The notes below the pieces were generated by a model that was given only the letters and a program-made list of their open reading frames with translations, did not search any database and was not told where the DNA came from. A DNA stretch of 64,000 nucleotides, taken from positions 175,872,578-175,936,577 of the forward strand of contig NC_067472.1 in the NCBI RefSeq assembly GCF_947179515.1, given 5' to 3'. Positions within the stretch are counted from its first letter, which is position 1. Each line of letters opens with the position of its first letter. The translations under genes were made by a program, and so were the position numbers. Below are positions 31,862-42,530 of this stretch, piece by piece. Source of the DNA: Apodemus sylvaticus. Taxonomy: Eukaryota > Chordata > Mammalia > Rodentia > Muridae.

Positions 31862-32052
31862 TTTTGTTTTATTTTTATATGTCTAGACATTTCCCTGTGT
31901 GAAGGCTTGTACACCACACGTGTTCCTGATGCTGATGGAGGCCAGAGGAGGGCATCTGATCCCTTGGGACCAGAGTTTCCAAAAGTAGATGCTATGGCAG
32001 ATGTCAGGTAGATGCTGTGAACTGAACTGCTCTTAACCTTCTCTCTAGCCCT
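31862..32052 (-). repeat. B3-like SINE, diverged (antisense)
   Basis: TTTATTTTTATATGTCTAG, GATGGAGGCCAGAGGAGGGC, ATCTGATCCCTTGGGACCAG and AACTGAACTGCTCTTAACC, then TCTCTCTAGCCCT, follow the reverse-complement B3 order with a disturbed middle. Confidence 0.65.
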
Positions 32053-32054
32053 CT

Positions 32055-33080
32055 TTCTTAGTTTATTTTATTTTTTAAAGACAAGCACTTATAGCTATAA
32101 ACTTACCTCTACACATTGCCTTAACTTTATTGATAACCTGTTTTTTTTTAAATTTCCTTCATGTTAATTTGTAATGTACATTTGGCTTCATCTTTTTAAA
32201 CTGAGATATAGTATTTGATTTCTCATAATTCTATCGATTTCTTAAATTGGTTTCTAATTTTTATCACTATACATTAGTTGTACAAAATGGTGGTTCATGG
32301 TGACATTTTTATACATGTATGTAAATTACTTGAGTTATATTTACTTCTCTTCATAGCCTTACATATCATCAGCTCCTTCAGGTCCCTCTCCTACCCCCTA
32401 ACAGTCTCTCTTCCACTTTGATGTAATTCTTAAAAAATGAATACTAGTTTTATATCATGTGGCCAGAGATTGTATTTCACCTAAACCAGTCTTTTAAGAT
32501 CTGCAGAGGTTGTCTAGTATACTGGGCATTCTGGATAACGTCCCTGTGTGTTTAAGAAGAGTGTACACGTTTTCTGATGCATGCATTCTCTACAGATGCC
32601 TTCTAAGTTTAGTTGATGTGAAGTGTTGTTCAATGTTCAGGTCTTTCATAGCTAACTTGTTTTCCCTTTTGCTCTTGAAAGTAGATTCTGAAGCTGTCTC
32701 CTAAGACTGTCTAGTTATCTACTACTCTTCACAGACAACACTTTTTGCCTCATATGTGTGTGGTCCTGTTGTTAAGTGTGTATATGTTTATTATCATTAC
32801 AGTCTCTGGATGGACTAACCTTTTACTATAATTAAACATCTTTTATTTACAGCAATTATTTGTGTGCGTGTGTTCTTGTCTGTCTTGTTTGATGTCAATA
32901 TGGCTCTATTTCTTGTTTTCTTATGGTTTCTGTTTGCAAGTATATATTAACATCTAAACAGTTAATTGATTTAAATCTTTGAATGTAAATGTGTCATATA
33001 GTTAGACAATACATGTTTCTCTAGAGTAAATATGCTCCCTTTTTTTGATTGTTTAATCCATACACATTTAGTATTCTAAT
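32055..33080 (-). mobile_element. old L1 LINE ORF2 relic (antisense), part 2
   Basis: CACTTATAGCTATAAACTTACC, CAGTCTTTTAAGATCTGC, GTTTAAGAAGAGTGTACACG, GATGCCTTCTAAGTTTAGTTG, TTTGATGTCAATATGGCTC and TTTCTTATGGTTTCTGTTTGC follow antisense ORF2 of an old mammalian L1. Frames are destroyed. An LTR (33081-33586) separates it from part 3. Confidence 0.75.
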
Positions 33081-33586
33081 CTGTATTAGTGAGAGTTCTC
33101 CAAAGGAGCATAAATTATATATATATATATATATATAATTTATAATATATTATAAACACATATATAATATTTATTTATTAGAAGAGGATTCTTAGATTGG
33201 CTTACATAAAATGGTCCAATAATGGCTGTCTCACACTGGAGAAGCCAAGAATTCAGCAGGTGTTCCTTCAGTGGGCGTGGCTGTCTCAACAGTCCCTTTC
33301 TGGAACTGAGAGCCTGGAGGATCCCTGGAGAGCCGCTGGTCTTCAGTCTGTGTTGGCATCCGGAAGAAGCTGGTTCTAATACTAGCAAAGGAAGGCGTCT
33401 GCAGCAAGAATGAAGGCAGCCATGCAAAAAGCAGCCTCCTTCCACCCACACTTCAGCTGCGTCGTCCGTTCCCTCCAAATGATCCGATCAAAGCCCCGCC
33501 CTCACAGGAATATTCAGCAGCTTGTGCCTTAGTTGATTTTAGATTCAGTCAAACTGGAACCCAGGATTAGCCACTGCATTATTGAT
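33081..33586 (-). mobile_element. rodent LTR with internal TA tract (antisense), inserted in L1
   Basis: CTGTATTAGTGAGAGTTCTCC, then (TA)n at 33116-33136, GGTCCAATAATGGCTGTCTC, GAAGCCAAGAATTCAGCAGG, GCTGGTCTTCAGTCTGTG, GAAGAAGCTGGTTCTAATAC, AGTTGATTTTAGATTCAGTC follow the reverse of the LTR at 22985-23645. Confidence 0.68.
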
Positions 33587-33850
33587 GCAGTTAGATTTAC
33601 AGTTGCCACCTGATCTTCTTATGCCTTCTGCCCTGTTATTTGCCCATCTTGCTTTCTTACTGTATCATTTTGCATCTCAGTATTTGTAAATTAGAAATTT
33701 TAACTTCCTTAACTATATTTTACCATATTTTCTTGAGGTTTCTTTTTTTGGTGTTCATTCTTGGGCAGAGCTTTTATCTCTTCATTTATCAAATGCTCTT
33801 AGTGGGTATTCTTCGTTCCAGTTAAGTGTAGACACATTGCTGCTACAATG
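33587..33850 (-). mobile_element. old L1 LINE relic (antisense), part 3
   Basis: T-rich sequence (TTGCTTTCTTACTGTATC, CAGTATTTGTAAATTAG, TTTTACCATATTTTCTTGAGG, GTAGACACATTGCTGC) resumes the texture of the antisense L1 interrupted by the LTR. The match is weaker than for part 2. Confidence 0.45.
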
Positions 33851-34515
33851 TTACAATGTTGTTCCTGCTCTCCCTGTGTGGTTATTGTTTTTAATCAACG
33901 TTCCATCTGTAAACGTTACAAACTCAACAAATGCATTTTTTTTAAAAAAAAAACTTATGTCTTTAAAGAGCCTATAACAGGTCACCCACAGCAGAGCCTC
34001 TAGCTTATGAGTGGGGAGTGGGAGCAAGAGACTCTCCCATAGCTCCTCAGCTTCCATGATTTGGAAACCACCTTCAGAACTGGCAGTTGAGGTAGAATCA
34101 GAGATACCCATTCCCTGGCCCACAAAGATGTCTTTCTGTTTTGGGAGGTGTGGTGGGAGGGTGAAGGGACACTTTGTTCTTGATTGTACCCGTCTGCAGT
34201 GCAGTTTCTACCTTTCTGAGCCTGGAGGAAGAAGGCGAAATGGAACAGACTCTCGCTGGGCCTGCTGCATTTGATAAATTGTCTGCATTTGCTGTCAGCT
34301 TTGAACACTTCTAACACTTTGGTTAGTCGTTAAAAAAATAATTTTCACTGGAGGCTAAGCCTTTATCTCCTCATGAGGCAAAACTTTATGGATTCCAGAT
34401 GAGTCATGCCATACATGAACTCAATGGAAAAATTTTCTGAGCTAAAGAGTAGCCATCATATTCCCAAGGTTGCCGTCATCCCCAATGGTGAGTGACTGAA
34501 TATTCTCTCCCTAAG
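33851..34515. other. single-copy non-coding sequence
   Basis: No recognised family. Includes A/T runs at 33936-33952. Frames of up to about 105 codons on the minus strand have no recognised domain. Confidence 0.4.
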
Positions 34516-34519
34516 CCTG

Positions 34520-35605
34520 GGATCCAGGCAAGAATGTTTCTCCCATTTCTTCAACAGAACCATGGAAGCTAGTGCAATAAAGTAAGAAAAAGAAATACAA
34601 GGCAAATACATTAGAAAAGATGGGGGGAATTTTCTCTATTTTTATAGGACAAAATTATCAAGGTGGAAGATGATATAAAATTTAGAAAACAATTTCAGAC
34701 ACAACTAAATGAATTTATCAAGGTTTGGAGATACAAGATCAACATACAAAATCAAATCACATTTCTAAATACTGGGTCTGTAGAATTTCAATCCGAAATT
34801 TATAAAATAGAAGGCTCATGGCACAAAAACAAAATATTTATTTGTAAATCTGATAAAATATTTGTGTAAGGTCTGTATGCTGAAAGCTGTAAAACACTGA
34901 GGAAGGGAGTCAGAGACTCAAATGACTGGAGAGAAATTCACGATCATATATTGGAAGACTCAATATCACCAAGATGTGAGTTCTTTCCAAATTGATCTGG
35001 AAGTCAGTCAACAACACTACCCAAAATACTGTCTTTTGAAACAAATATTTATTAATCCCAATATTCCTTCAGAAAGGCATAGCAAAGAAAACAGGAAAGC
35101 TAAAATAATTTTGAGAAAGAACACATAGTAGAGAACTCAAACAAGGTAGACAATTTAAGGCTCTTTGAGAAGCAGGTGAAATCCTGACATATTTATATTT
35201 TTGAAAAACACATAGCCAATAGAACAAAATACAGTCCAGAAAGCACTCTCACAAAAGACTTACACAGTGATAGAATTTCCATTTAAGGGAGTAAGGATAA
35301 TCTCTTTTTTTTTTTTTAAAGATTTATTTATTTATTATGTATACAGCATTCTGCCTTCATGTATGCTGGCAGGGCAGAAGAGGGCAGTGGATCCCATTAC
35401 AGATGGTTGTGAGCCACCATGTGGTTGCTGGGATTTGAACTCAGGATCTCTGGAAGAGCAGTCAGTGCTCTTAACCTCTGAGCCATCTCTCCAGCCCAAG
35501 GATAATCTCTTAAAGAAAGTGTGCTTTGACAATGTAAATTTCCTATGTAAAGAGATGACCCTTGGCCCAGACTTCACATCTCATACTCTCAAAACAGTTC
35601 ACAAT
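34520..35605 (+). mobile_element. old L1 LINE ORF2 relic (sense), split by B2
   Basis: GGCAAGAATGTTTCTCCC, GAAGCTAGTGCAATAAAG, AAGAAAAAGAAATACAAGGC and TTTCTCTATTTTTATAGG correspond to the RT-domain segment just before the catalytic Tyr-Ala-Asp-Asp region. GATACAAGATCAACATAC, CATATATTGGAAGACTCAATATC and GTTCTTTCCAAATTGATCTG are the following segments. Many stops and frameshifts; no intact RT. A B2 element at 35307-35497 interrupts it. Confidence 0.7.
35307..35497 (-). repeat. B2 SINE (antisense) with perfect target-site duplication
   Basis: The reversed A-tail (T13 then AAAGATTTATTTATTTATTATG) leads to GCAGAAGAGGGCAGTGGATCC, CCATTACAGATGGTTGTGAGC, CACCATGTGGTTGCTGGGAT and GAGCCATCTCTCCAGCCC. 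It is flanked by identical 14-bp direct repeats, AAGGATAATCTCTT, at 35293-35306 and 35498-35511. The AGAAGAGGGCAGTGG word fits the CTCF-like core known in B2 elements. It is fairly young. Confidence 0.97.
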
Positions 35606-35606
35606 A

Positions 35607-35796
35607 GGGGGCTGGAGAGATGTCTCAGTGGCTAAGAACATGGCCTGTTCTTACAGAGGATCTGAATTTGATTCCCAGCACACATGGTAGTTCACAGATA
35701 TCTATAACTCTAGTTTGAGAGGATCCAATGCCTTCTGACCTCTGTGGGCACCAGGCATACACATGGTACACACACACACACACACACACACACACT
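35607..35796 (+). repeat. B3 SINE (sense) ending in a (CA)n tract
   Basis: GGGGGCTGGAGAGATGTCTC, AGTGGCTAAGAACATGGCC, GATTCCCAGCACACATGG and CTGTGGGCACCAGGCATAC precede a CA tail (35769-35796) that has become a microsatellite. Confidence 0.88.
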
Positions 35797-36089
35797 CAGT
35801 GTGGGGGAAGGACAGGGAGAGGGTGGTGGAGACAGATGGAGGCACATAAATTACAGAAATACAAATGTGTGTTTACACAAGGAAAGCCCCTATCAAATAC
35901 TCTGGCTTGTGAACAATGGTGGTTGCTGTTGGCATTGTGAAAGCTCTAAGCTTTCTTTCCAAGGTGTCATTCTACAGCACAGGGATCCCACGTTTACTAC
36001 TCTAGAAGTAATGAATTCCAGCACAGAGCTGGGGAGAACTCAAGGTGAACTGAAACTAGTCATACAAAAGAGTCAGAAATTACTGAGAA
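35797..36089. other. single-copy non-coding sequence
   Basis: No family recognised between a B3 and a split B1. Confidence 0.35.
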
Positions 36090-36180
36090 GAGGCCGGTTG
36101 GATATGGTGGCTCCTGCCTGTAAGGTTGACACTGTGAAGATGGAGGCAGGAGGAGCTTGAGTCGGAAGCCATGCTGTGGA
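36090..36180 (+). repeat. B1 SINE 5' part, split by an LTR
   Basis: GGCCGGTTGGATATGGTGGC, CTCCTGCCTGTAAG and GGAGGCAGGAGGAGCTTGAG are a degenerate B1 start. The likely 3' part (CTAGGTCAGCCAGGGTTATG, TGAAATACTATTCCAAAA) lies at 36710-36760 beyond the LTR-like segment. Confidence 0.55.
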
Positions 36181-36705
36181 GTACATTGTTGGGATATTCT
36201 TCACATTGTATGGAGATTTATTTTTTCTGTATTCGCAATTGTTAATTCTCTACTGAGAGAGAACTAAATGCTGGTAGGATTCTGATATTGTCAATTCTAT
36301 GGCCCATCACTGGCCTTATAGTTTGTAAATATTCCTCCTTCCTCACTTGCCTAAAGGCAACTTAGAATTGTGTCAGACATTCTGATTGGTTGTAATACGA
36401 TCTGACGGCCAATAGCTGGACAGGAAGCTGAGGGCAGAACTTCCTGGAAGGGATAGTGACAGGGGAAGAAAACAGATGGTGGAGATTCAGGGACCAGACT
36501 TGGAGGGAATAGACATGGACTATAGCAGAGCTGAGAAAGGTAGAGAGTTGGCTAGCTATGCGGCAGGTTGTAGGCTAGCTAGTTGGAATAAGAGTATCTG
36601 GAAGACTACCCAGGCAAAAGGCCTCAGCTTTAAACTATGCTAGGAGCCTTGATGTCGTTATTTATACCACCGATGGTTCAAAAAAAATCCTACTATAATA
36701 TAATA
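36181..36705 (+). mobile_element. putative ERV solo LTR
   Basis: CATTCTGATTGGTTGTAATAC, GACGGCCAATAGCTGGACAGG, AAGCTGAGGGCAGAACTTCC, and GGCAAAAGGCCTCAGC are words shared with a rodent ERV LTR type that carries paired CCAAT-like motifs (GATTGGT, CCAATAG). No internal gag-pol sequence is next to it. Exact family not determined. It appears to interrupt a B1. Confidence 0.5.
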
Positions 36706-36751
36706 GCAATATCTAGGTCAGCCAGGGTTATGTAATGAAATACTATTCCAA

Positions 36752-36908
36752 AAGAGAGGAGGAAGTGGAAGAAGAAGAAGAAGAAGGAGGAGTAAGAGGA
36801 AGAAAAGGAGGAGGAGGAGGAAAAGGAGGAGGAGGCAGAGGTACATAGGCAGGGGCAGGGGCCGGGGCAGGGGCAGGGGTGGAGTAGGAAGGAGAGGAGG
36901 ATGAGGAT
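36752..36908 (+). repeat. polypurine tract (GGA/GAA/GGGGCA)n
   Basis: AGAAGAAGAAG, GGAGGAGGAGG and then GGGGCAGGGGCCGGGGCAGG repeats give about 155 bp of almost pure purines on the plus strand. Such tracts can form triplex (H-) DNA, and the GGGG(C/A) part may form G-quadruplex. Confidence 0.92.
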
Positions 36909-37164
36909 GTGGCCCAGTGGAAGAACATCTGGCTAGAATCCAGTAGTGACAGGCTGGTGTGTGTATTTTGTGTCTGTAAGATATTCCAAGTAGGTGATTT
37001 GCTGACAGTTAAATCACCTTCTCAGCTTGGCCTACCATTTTGTCTTTATGAGGACTCAGTCTTTGCTTTTCACAAATTTACTGGGGTGTCATGGCCTCTG
37101 TGTTGCCCACTGGGCCTCAGTCTCCCTTGTAAGTCTTGTATGCCTCAAGGAAGCTGTGGTAGAT

Positions 37165-37206
37165 GGAGAGTTGGTTTCTTTTTCTTTTCTTTTTTTTTTT
37201 TTTTTT
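37165..37206 (+). repeat. T-rich tract
   Basis: TTTCTTTTTCTTTTC followed by about 18 T. It could be the reversed A-tail of an unidentified retroposon to its right (a GGGATCC... body that I do not recognise). Confidence 0.8.
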
Positions 37207-39079
37207 GCATCCTTTCTCCAAAATGAAAACATAAGGCAGAGGGATCCTGAGTCTTCACAACACCCATACATCCTAATGCTGCCAGGAACAGTGTCAACCA
37301 AACAAAACAACCCAAAATTATAAACAGAACCAACTAACCAATCAACCAAAACAAAAATTCAAGCTGGGGAAGCTCTCCAGTACAAGTGACTAGTTCTCAG
37401 TGTCAAGGCCCAACAGGTAAGGACAGACTGAGGATCAGTTACAGGTCGAGGGAGAGGGGGCAGGAAGCCACCTTGCTACTCAGTTTGACAATCACCCCAA
37501 TAGTTTATGCAGTGTACAAACACTATGCAACTGGGGGAAGCATATAGGAGCATCCTCTGCACTAGTTTTGCAACTCTTCTGCAAAATGATCTCAAAATAA
37601 AAACTTGAAAACATCACTAAAAGTAAGAAAAGAGGGAGCTGGGACTGAGGATGGGGGGTGGGGACAAAGAACAAAGCAAGGGGTTTGGCCGAATTTATCA
37701 CCAAGAGCTGTGGGCATTCTTTACCAGCACGCAGAGTTTCCTAGAGGCAAGCAGATAAGAGGCCTATGGCCTGGAGTGAAAGTACTGCCAAAACCTTTTC
37801 AAAGATGGGCTGTTAGAGACATAGAGTCGTCTTTGGGCTCCTACTCCTTTCTGAGTAGGAGAGTGAGGGGAGCCAGAACCAGTGGACCTGGTGTTGTGAG
37901 CAGAATCAGAGACAGCCCCAGGGAAGGTCCCCCGGGAAGAGCCTGAGGATGCTCGGATGGGATCCTGGAACAGCTTAGGCAAGGGTCTGCTGGGGTGCAG
38001 CTTTGCCCTTTCTGAGCAGGGTGCCAGCCCCACTTTCTCAGTGGGTGTCACTTTCTTCTCATTGTACAGATTGTGCACACATTGGAGCCCATTGCTCCAA
38101 GCCCTGGCTTACAGTGAGTGGGTTTCTGGGGCAAGATGGCTTCCATGCAGCTGGGTCTGGGTCATGGGCAAGTGTGAGAGGGGGAGGGGTGAAATGTGGC
38201 GTCCTAACTTCCTGTGCCCAAAGCAAGTCTGCAGAAGTGGCATGCCGGTTTCAGGCGATGAGGAGCTCTCTGATGCTCCTCCCCTGCCACAGCCACCAGA
38301 GTGACGTGGAAGGTGCTCCTTCCCAGGGCTCATGGGCCCAGGAGGAGGACAAGTTTGGGGTGCAGTTGCAGAGAGATGGATGCAAAGGTTTGGTTTTAGT
38401 CATTGAGACTAGGGGTTGGGTAATTTCTAGTAGAACCTACCAGAAGTTGAGTGTGGGTGCCAGGCACGGAAGCTCCAAACTACTCAGAATGTTACATTAC
38501 CTTAAGACAAAACTGGGATGTGCTAGCTGGCTATCAGCTGGCTACTGTGGTCCTCCATCAACAGCCCACCCACTCCAGGCAAGTTTTCCTCTGCTGGATG
38601 GCGTGGGATCTGTAAGATCCAGGAGAAGAAGGTCTGGAGGCCTGAATCTGTGCACAGTTGACTGGTTTTCTTTGGCAGTTATTTTGCTTTTTAAAAACCC
38701 AGCCTTCCAGGATGCTTGCAATGACTATTCCCCAGTCCGTCAGGATAAAGAAGGAGCTGTGAGAAGTCCTTGACTCAGGAAAAGTGTGGACATGGGGCTG
38801 GTGCGGTGGCTGCAATGTGGCGTGCTTAGTGGTGCAATCCAGATCTTTATACGTTGTCTGCTGGGGAACCACAAGATTGGGGGTCAGAGACCTGATTGCA
38901 TCCCTGCTCTGGACAGACTCACTTGGGTTGTGGCTACAGGTTGACTCTCTGCGTCCCAGACCCTCAGTGTTCATTGAGGAGTTAGGGAGATGGGGCAGAT
39001 GAAAGAGATGCTTGTCATGAAAGTTTAGTTTTGTCAATGAGTATGTAATGATTAAAACCTTCACTGCTGTTTTGATTGG
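37207..39079. other. single-copy non-coding sequence
   Basis: No repeat family recognised. The longest plus-strand frame (38003-38773, 256 codons) crosses ordinary sequence. It shows no signal peptide, domain or membrane pattern that I can name, and a minus-strand frame overlaps it (38558-39064). I treat both as chance. Confidence 0.45.
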
Positions 39080-39440
39080 ATGGGTAGAGGCCAGGAGACC
39101 ACCATGGCAAGGTCTGGGTTGTCTGTGAGGGCATTTCAGAGCCTACTACATCCTTGGGGCTCTAGTCAATGGGTGAAGTAATCTCTTGATGAGTAAGTTC
39201 TACAATTATTGGGAGGTGGTGACAGGTAGGAACTGGGGTCTTGGTGGAGGAAGTGGGTCACTGGGGCGGGTTCATGGGGCTTTATCTTGCCCTGGCCCCC
39301 CATATCCCTTTCTCTGCTTCCTTCTCATCATGGTGGGAGATGCTTTGCTTCACATTCTGAACTGTGAAAGACTAAAACCATGAGCAAAAGAAACCCTTCC
39401 TCACTCACATGTGACTATCACGGAGTCCTCTCTCTAAAAT
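39080..39440 (+). mobile_element. possible MaLR-like LTR relic
   Basis: GGTGGAGGAAGTGGGTCACTGG, TCTCTGCTTCCTTCTCATCATG, CACATTCTGAACTGTGAAAG and AACCATGAGCAAAAGAAACCC resemble the order of a MaLR LTR (ggaggaagtgtgtcactggggg...ctgtgagccaaataaaccc). Heavily diverged. Confidence 0.4.
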
Positions 39441-40520
39441 AAAAAAGCAAGTGGCAGGCTGGCTCGGACCTGTTTTCGACTATCGTAGCCTCCAAAGGGC
39501 AATAGCCCTGTGCTTCTGCGCAGGCAAGCACAGGAGACAGGTTAGCACGGGGCTTCATTTGCTTGCGTGCACCCCTCCCCTCTTTATAAGAATGCACTTG
39601 GCAGCCCAGTTCCTTCACTATACACACATCCTGCTCCAAACAATGCAGTTAGTCACCTCAGAACCCAGGACCCCACACCCCACCTGCACCACACACTTCT
39701 GCTTCTGAACAGTTAATCTCTCTGCCCCTAGAAACAGTCACATTTAGACAGGTTCTCCTCAAGCGTATTCCTCAGGTATGTATGTATAAGGTATGTATGT
39801 ACAAAGAATACAGCTGTCAGTCTAGACTGAATTCATTTGGGGTGCATGCAGCAGGACAGCAAACCTGTGTCTTCAAGGAAACTTTTAGGGAGAGTCCCCT
39901 AGTTATATAATTGCATGCCTATACACAACTGGGCACACATAATTAAAATTAAGGAAAGGTACATGCACAATAGGAAAAATGAACATAAGACACAATCTTT
40001 CAGTCAAACCAGAGAGCCACTCCCCTTGCCATCCCTTAGTAACCAGCTCCTCCTTCTCTTGAACCCTATAATGTAAAGCCCCAAACAACGACCAGGACTC
40101 TCACCACTGTGGTCACTGTCATTCTCCACAGTGACTCCTATAGACCCTGTACCTGTCACTTCCTCTTGCTAGTTTGAAAGTCTATGTGATACATTATTTT
40201 CAATTCCTGAAGTTTAACTTTTAATTTCAATTCAAGAATCCAGAAGCAGTCTTCCAGACCCCAAGCAGCAGTAACATTTCTCCAGGAAACCCCTTGGACT
40301 TTTTAGAACATACTTTGGAAACTCCCAAGGGCTCATCAAGTTCAGGCAAGTTACACCAGGAACATTGTGCCGTCATATTTCAGCTTCCTGAAGTGTCCAG
40401 GCACTTTTGGACTGTGGACTCTGGGACCCTCAGCTGGTAACCTAACATCCTAAATCTGAAGCCAGTAAACACTCAGGTGTCTCTTTCATAGGACTAGAAG
40501 ATCAAAAGAGAATAAAAAAC
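39441..40520. other. single-copy non-coding sequence
   Basis: No repeat family recognised; a short GTATGTATGTA repeat at 39776-39800. No supported exon. Confidence 0.4.
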
Positions 40521-40624
40521 CCGGAGTGCTGTGACCCAAGGCTTATAATCCCAGCACTTCCAAAATGGGGCAAGAGCATCAGGAGTTAAAAGCCAGCCTG
40601 AGTTTTATAATGAGATCTTATCTC

Positions 40625-40630
<6 letters not shown>
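40521..40630 (+). repeat. B1/7SL-type SINE, degenerate (sense)
   Basis: CCAAGGCTTATAATCCCAGC, ACTTCCAAAATGGGGCAAGAG, AAAGCCAGCCTGAGTTTTAT and GAGATCTTATCTCAAAATAC follow B1 order with high divergence. Confidence 0.7.
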
Positions 40631-40631
<1 letters not shown>

Positions 40632-40659
<28 letters not shown>

Positions 40660-40895
40660 ACAGAGAGAGAGAGAGAGAGAGACAGAGAGACAGAGAGAGA
40701 CAGAGAGAGACAGAGACAGAGAGACAGACAGAGAGGGAGAGAGAAAGAGAAGACAGAAAGACCATAAAGAGAGACATGGAAAGAGAGACAGACAGAGATG
40801 GAGAGACAGAGAGAAAGGAGAAGAGAGGCAGAGAAAGTCAGAGACACACAGAAAAAGATCATGAAGAGAGACACAGAGACAGACAGACACACAGA
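40632..40895 (+). repeat. compound (TG)n-(GA)n-(GACA)n microsatellite
   Basis: TG tract 40632-40659, then about 235 bp of GAGA and GACAGAGA units, almost pure purine apart from scattered C and T. It grows from the tail of the B1. Frames inside (Arg-Glu or Ser-Leu/Cys-Val runs) are repeat artefacts. Confidence 0.95.
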
Positions 40896-41352
40896 AAGAT
40901 TAAATGTAAAATTCAAAGCTTGTTTTTTGCTAGCAGCTGGATCAGCAGGGTATCCCTGTGTGTCCCCCGCCTTGGGAGAAATATCAAAGGTTTCAAGGGT
41001 TCTGATTTCCAACTGCTTAACCGCTGTGACCTCTTTCCAACTTTTCCATCTGTAGAGGGGAGTACCTGGATAACGGGAAACTGAACCAAGAGGTGAAAGG
41101 GTTAATGTGCACAGAGAGCCAACCTCAGCAGCTGGCCAGAACATCTTCACCATCAGCATTGTCTTTACTATATAGTCCATCGTCTCTCTGACCTATGGGA
41201 CAAGTCCCTACCTTGTGTGTACATCTAATGCACTCTGGTGTGCTGATAGTAACTTGAAGACAATCACCACTCGCCCCTTTACCCGTCTTCCATATACAGC
41301 CCTCCCAGGGGTGTGAATCACAGTGTGCTGTGGTCAGAATGGTTCAGTCTAG
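40896..41352. other. single-copy non-coding sequence
   Basis: No recognised repeat. Lies between a microsatellite and a B3. Confidence 0.35.
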
Positions 41353-41528
41353 GGGCTGGGGGGATAGCTCATCAGTTAAGAGCACTTGTTGCTCTTCCAT
41401 AGGACCCACTTTCAATTCCCAGGACCGGAATCAGGTGGCTCACAACTTCTTGTGAGGTCCAGATCTAGGAGGTCTGAATCTTTCTTTCCCCATAGGCAGC
41501 TGTGCACATGACACACACATACACACAC
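41353..41528 (+). repeat. B3 SINE (sense)
   Basis: GGGGCTGGGGGGATAGCTC, AGTTAAGAGCACTTGTTGC, TCTTCCATAGGACCCACTTTC and AATTCCCAGGACC, then GGTGGCTCACAACTTCTTG, are typical. The 3' tail turns into a microsatellite. Confidence 0.88.
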
Positions 41529-41602
41529 ACACCACCACCACCACCACCACCACCACCACCACCACCACCACCAACCACAACACATATACACACACAGAGA
41601 CA
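41510..41602 (+). repeat. (CA)n-(CAC)n compound microsatellite
   Basis: CA units, then about 14 pure CAC units (41530-41572), then CACA again. Confidence 0.95.
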
Positions 41603-41634
41603 CTTGCTCATACACATACTCTTTAAAACTTTTT

Positions 41635-41823
41635 AAATTTATGTGTATGCCTATGTGCACATCATGTGCATGAAGTACCCAGGAGGACCAGAAGAGGGCA
41701 TTGGGACCCTAGAACTGCAATTATAGGTAGCTGAGAGTTGCTTGATGTGGGTGCTGGGAACTGATCATGGGCCCTTTGTGAAAGCAGTGGGTAGGCTTAA
41801 CACATGACATCTTTCTAGCCACA
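41635..41823 (-). repeat. B3 SINE (antisense)
   Basis: AAATTTATGTGTATGCC, GAGGACCAGAAGAGGGCATTG, GAACTGCAATTATAGGTAGC, GTGGGTGCTGGGAACTGATC and CATCTTTCTAGCCAC give the reverse-complement order. Together with the sense B3 at 41353 it forms an inverted SINE pair about 100 bp apart. Confidence 0.85.
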
Positions 41824-41837
41824 CACCTATGCAGGAT

Positions 41838-41898
41838 CTAAAAGAAAGAAAGGGTGGAAGGAAGGAAGGAAAGAAGGAAGGAAAGGAAGAAAGAAAGA
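41838..41898 (+). repeat. (GAAA)n/(GGAA)n microsatellite
   Basis: Purine tetranucleotide tract, imperfect. Confidence 0.92.
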
Positions 41899-42184
41899 TC
41901 AGATCTGGTGGTGCCAAATTAGTGAGCTCCAAGGTAGGAACGGCTTAGGGCCAATGATCTTCCAACAATGCTGCTGGTTACAGTAGCTGCAAAGGTAATC
42001 ACAGAATCCTGTCACAGGTAGCCCTGCAATGACAATACAGAACCCGGATACCAACCCCACTGAAGCCAACGGCTTCTGTCTTCAACCCTCATGTAGCTTG
42101 TGAGGTGATGGTCAGTCAGCTGATCTACGCTGTTTCCCTGGACAGACCAACATCATCAGAAGGTTGCCATTAACCTGAGGCTGC

Positions 42185-42530
42185 GTGTATTTCCTTGCAG
42201 CTCAGAAGGAGTTAAGTGAAATAAAGAATATTATCAATATTGTATCAGTCACAGATGAGAAACTACATACCGGGATCAGTGTAATTCATTCATTGGTTTA
42301 TGGACACCGAGTCCTCTGGGGACTGTCACAAATCCACTTGATGTTCCTGAGTGTGAGATTTAGCATTTGGATCTTTGATTTAGCTGAAAGATGTGTAAAA
42401 ACTCATGCAGGCAGACAACTCCCTACAGGCGATTCATCTGTGTTGGCTTTTACGTAACAGTTATTCCAATCAAGTGTCGGCAGTAACTTAAGCCCTGTAA
42501 CTTGCATCTGAATTCACATTTCTGAGGCTA
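42185..42530. promoter_or_regulatory. candidate conserved non-coding element
   Basis: Repeat-free AT-rich block with AAATAAAGAATATTATCAATATTG, ATCAGTGTAATTCATTC, TTTGATTTAGCTG, TTTTACGTAACAG and TTCCAATCAAGTG. One plus-strand frame of 90 codons is open (42185-42457), but it has no recognised domain. Non-coding constraint is the more likely reading. Inferred. Confidence 0.4.

Noticed and set aside
38003..38773. 256-codon plus-strand frame
   Set aside because: It has no recognisable domain, a competing minus-strand frame overlaps its end, and nothing suggests a promoter or splice sites. Long chance frames are expected in 64 kb of GC-moderate DNA.
40618..41180. Cys/Ser/Leu-rich and Arg/Glu-rich frames
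   Set aside because: Encoded by the (TG)n-(GA)n compound microsatellite.
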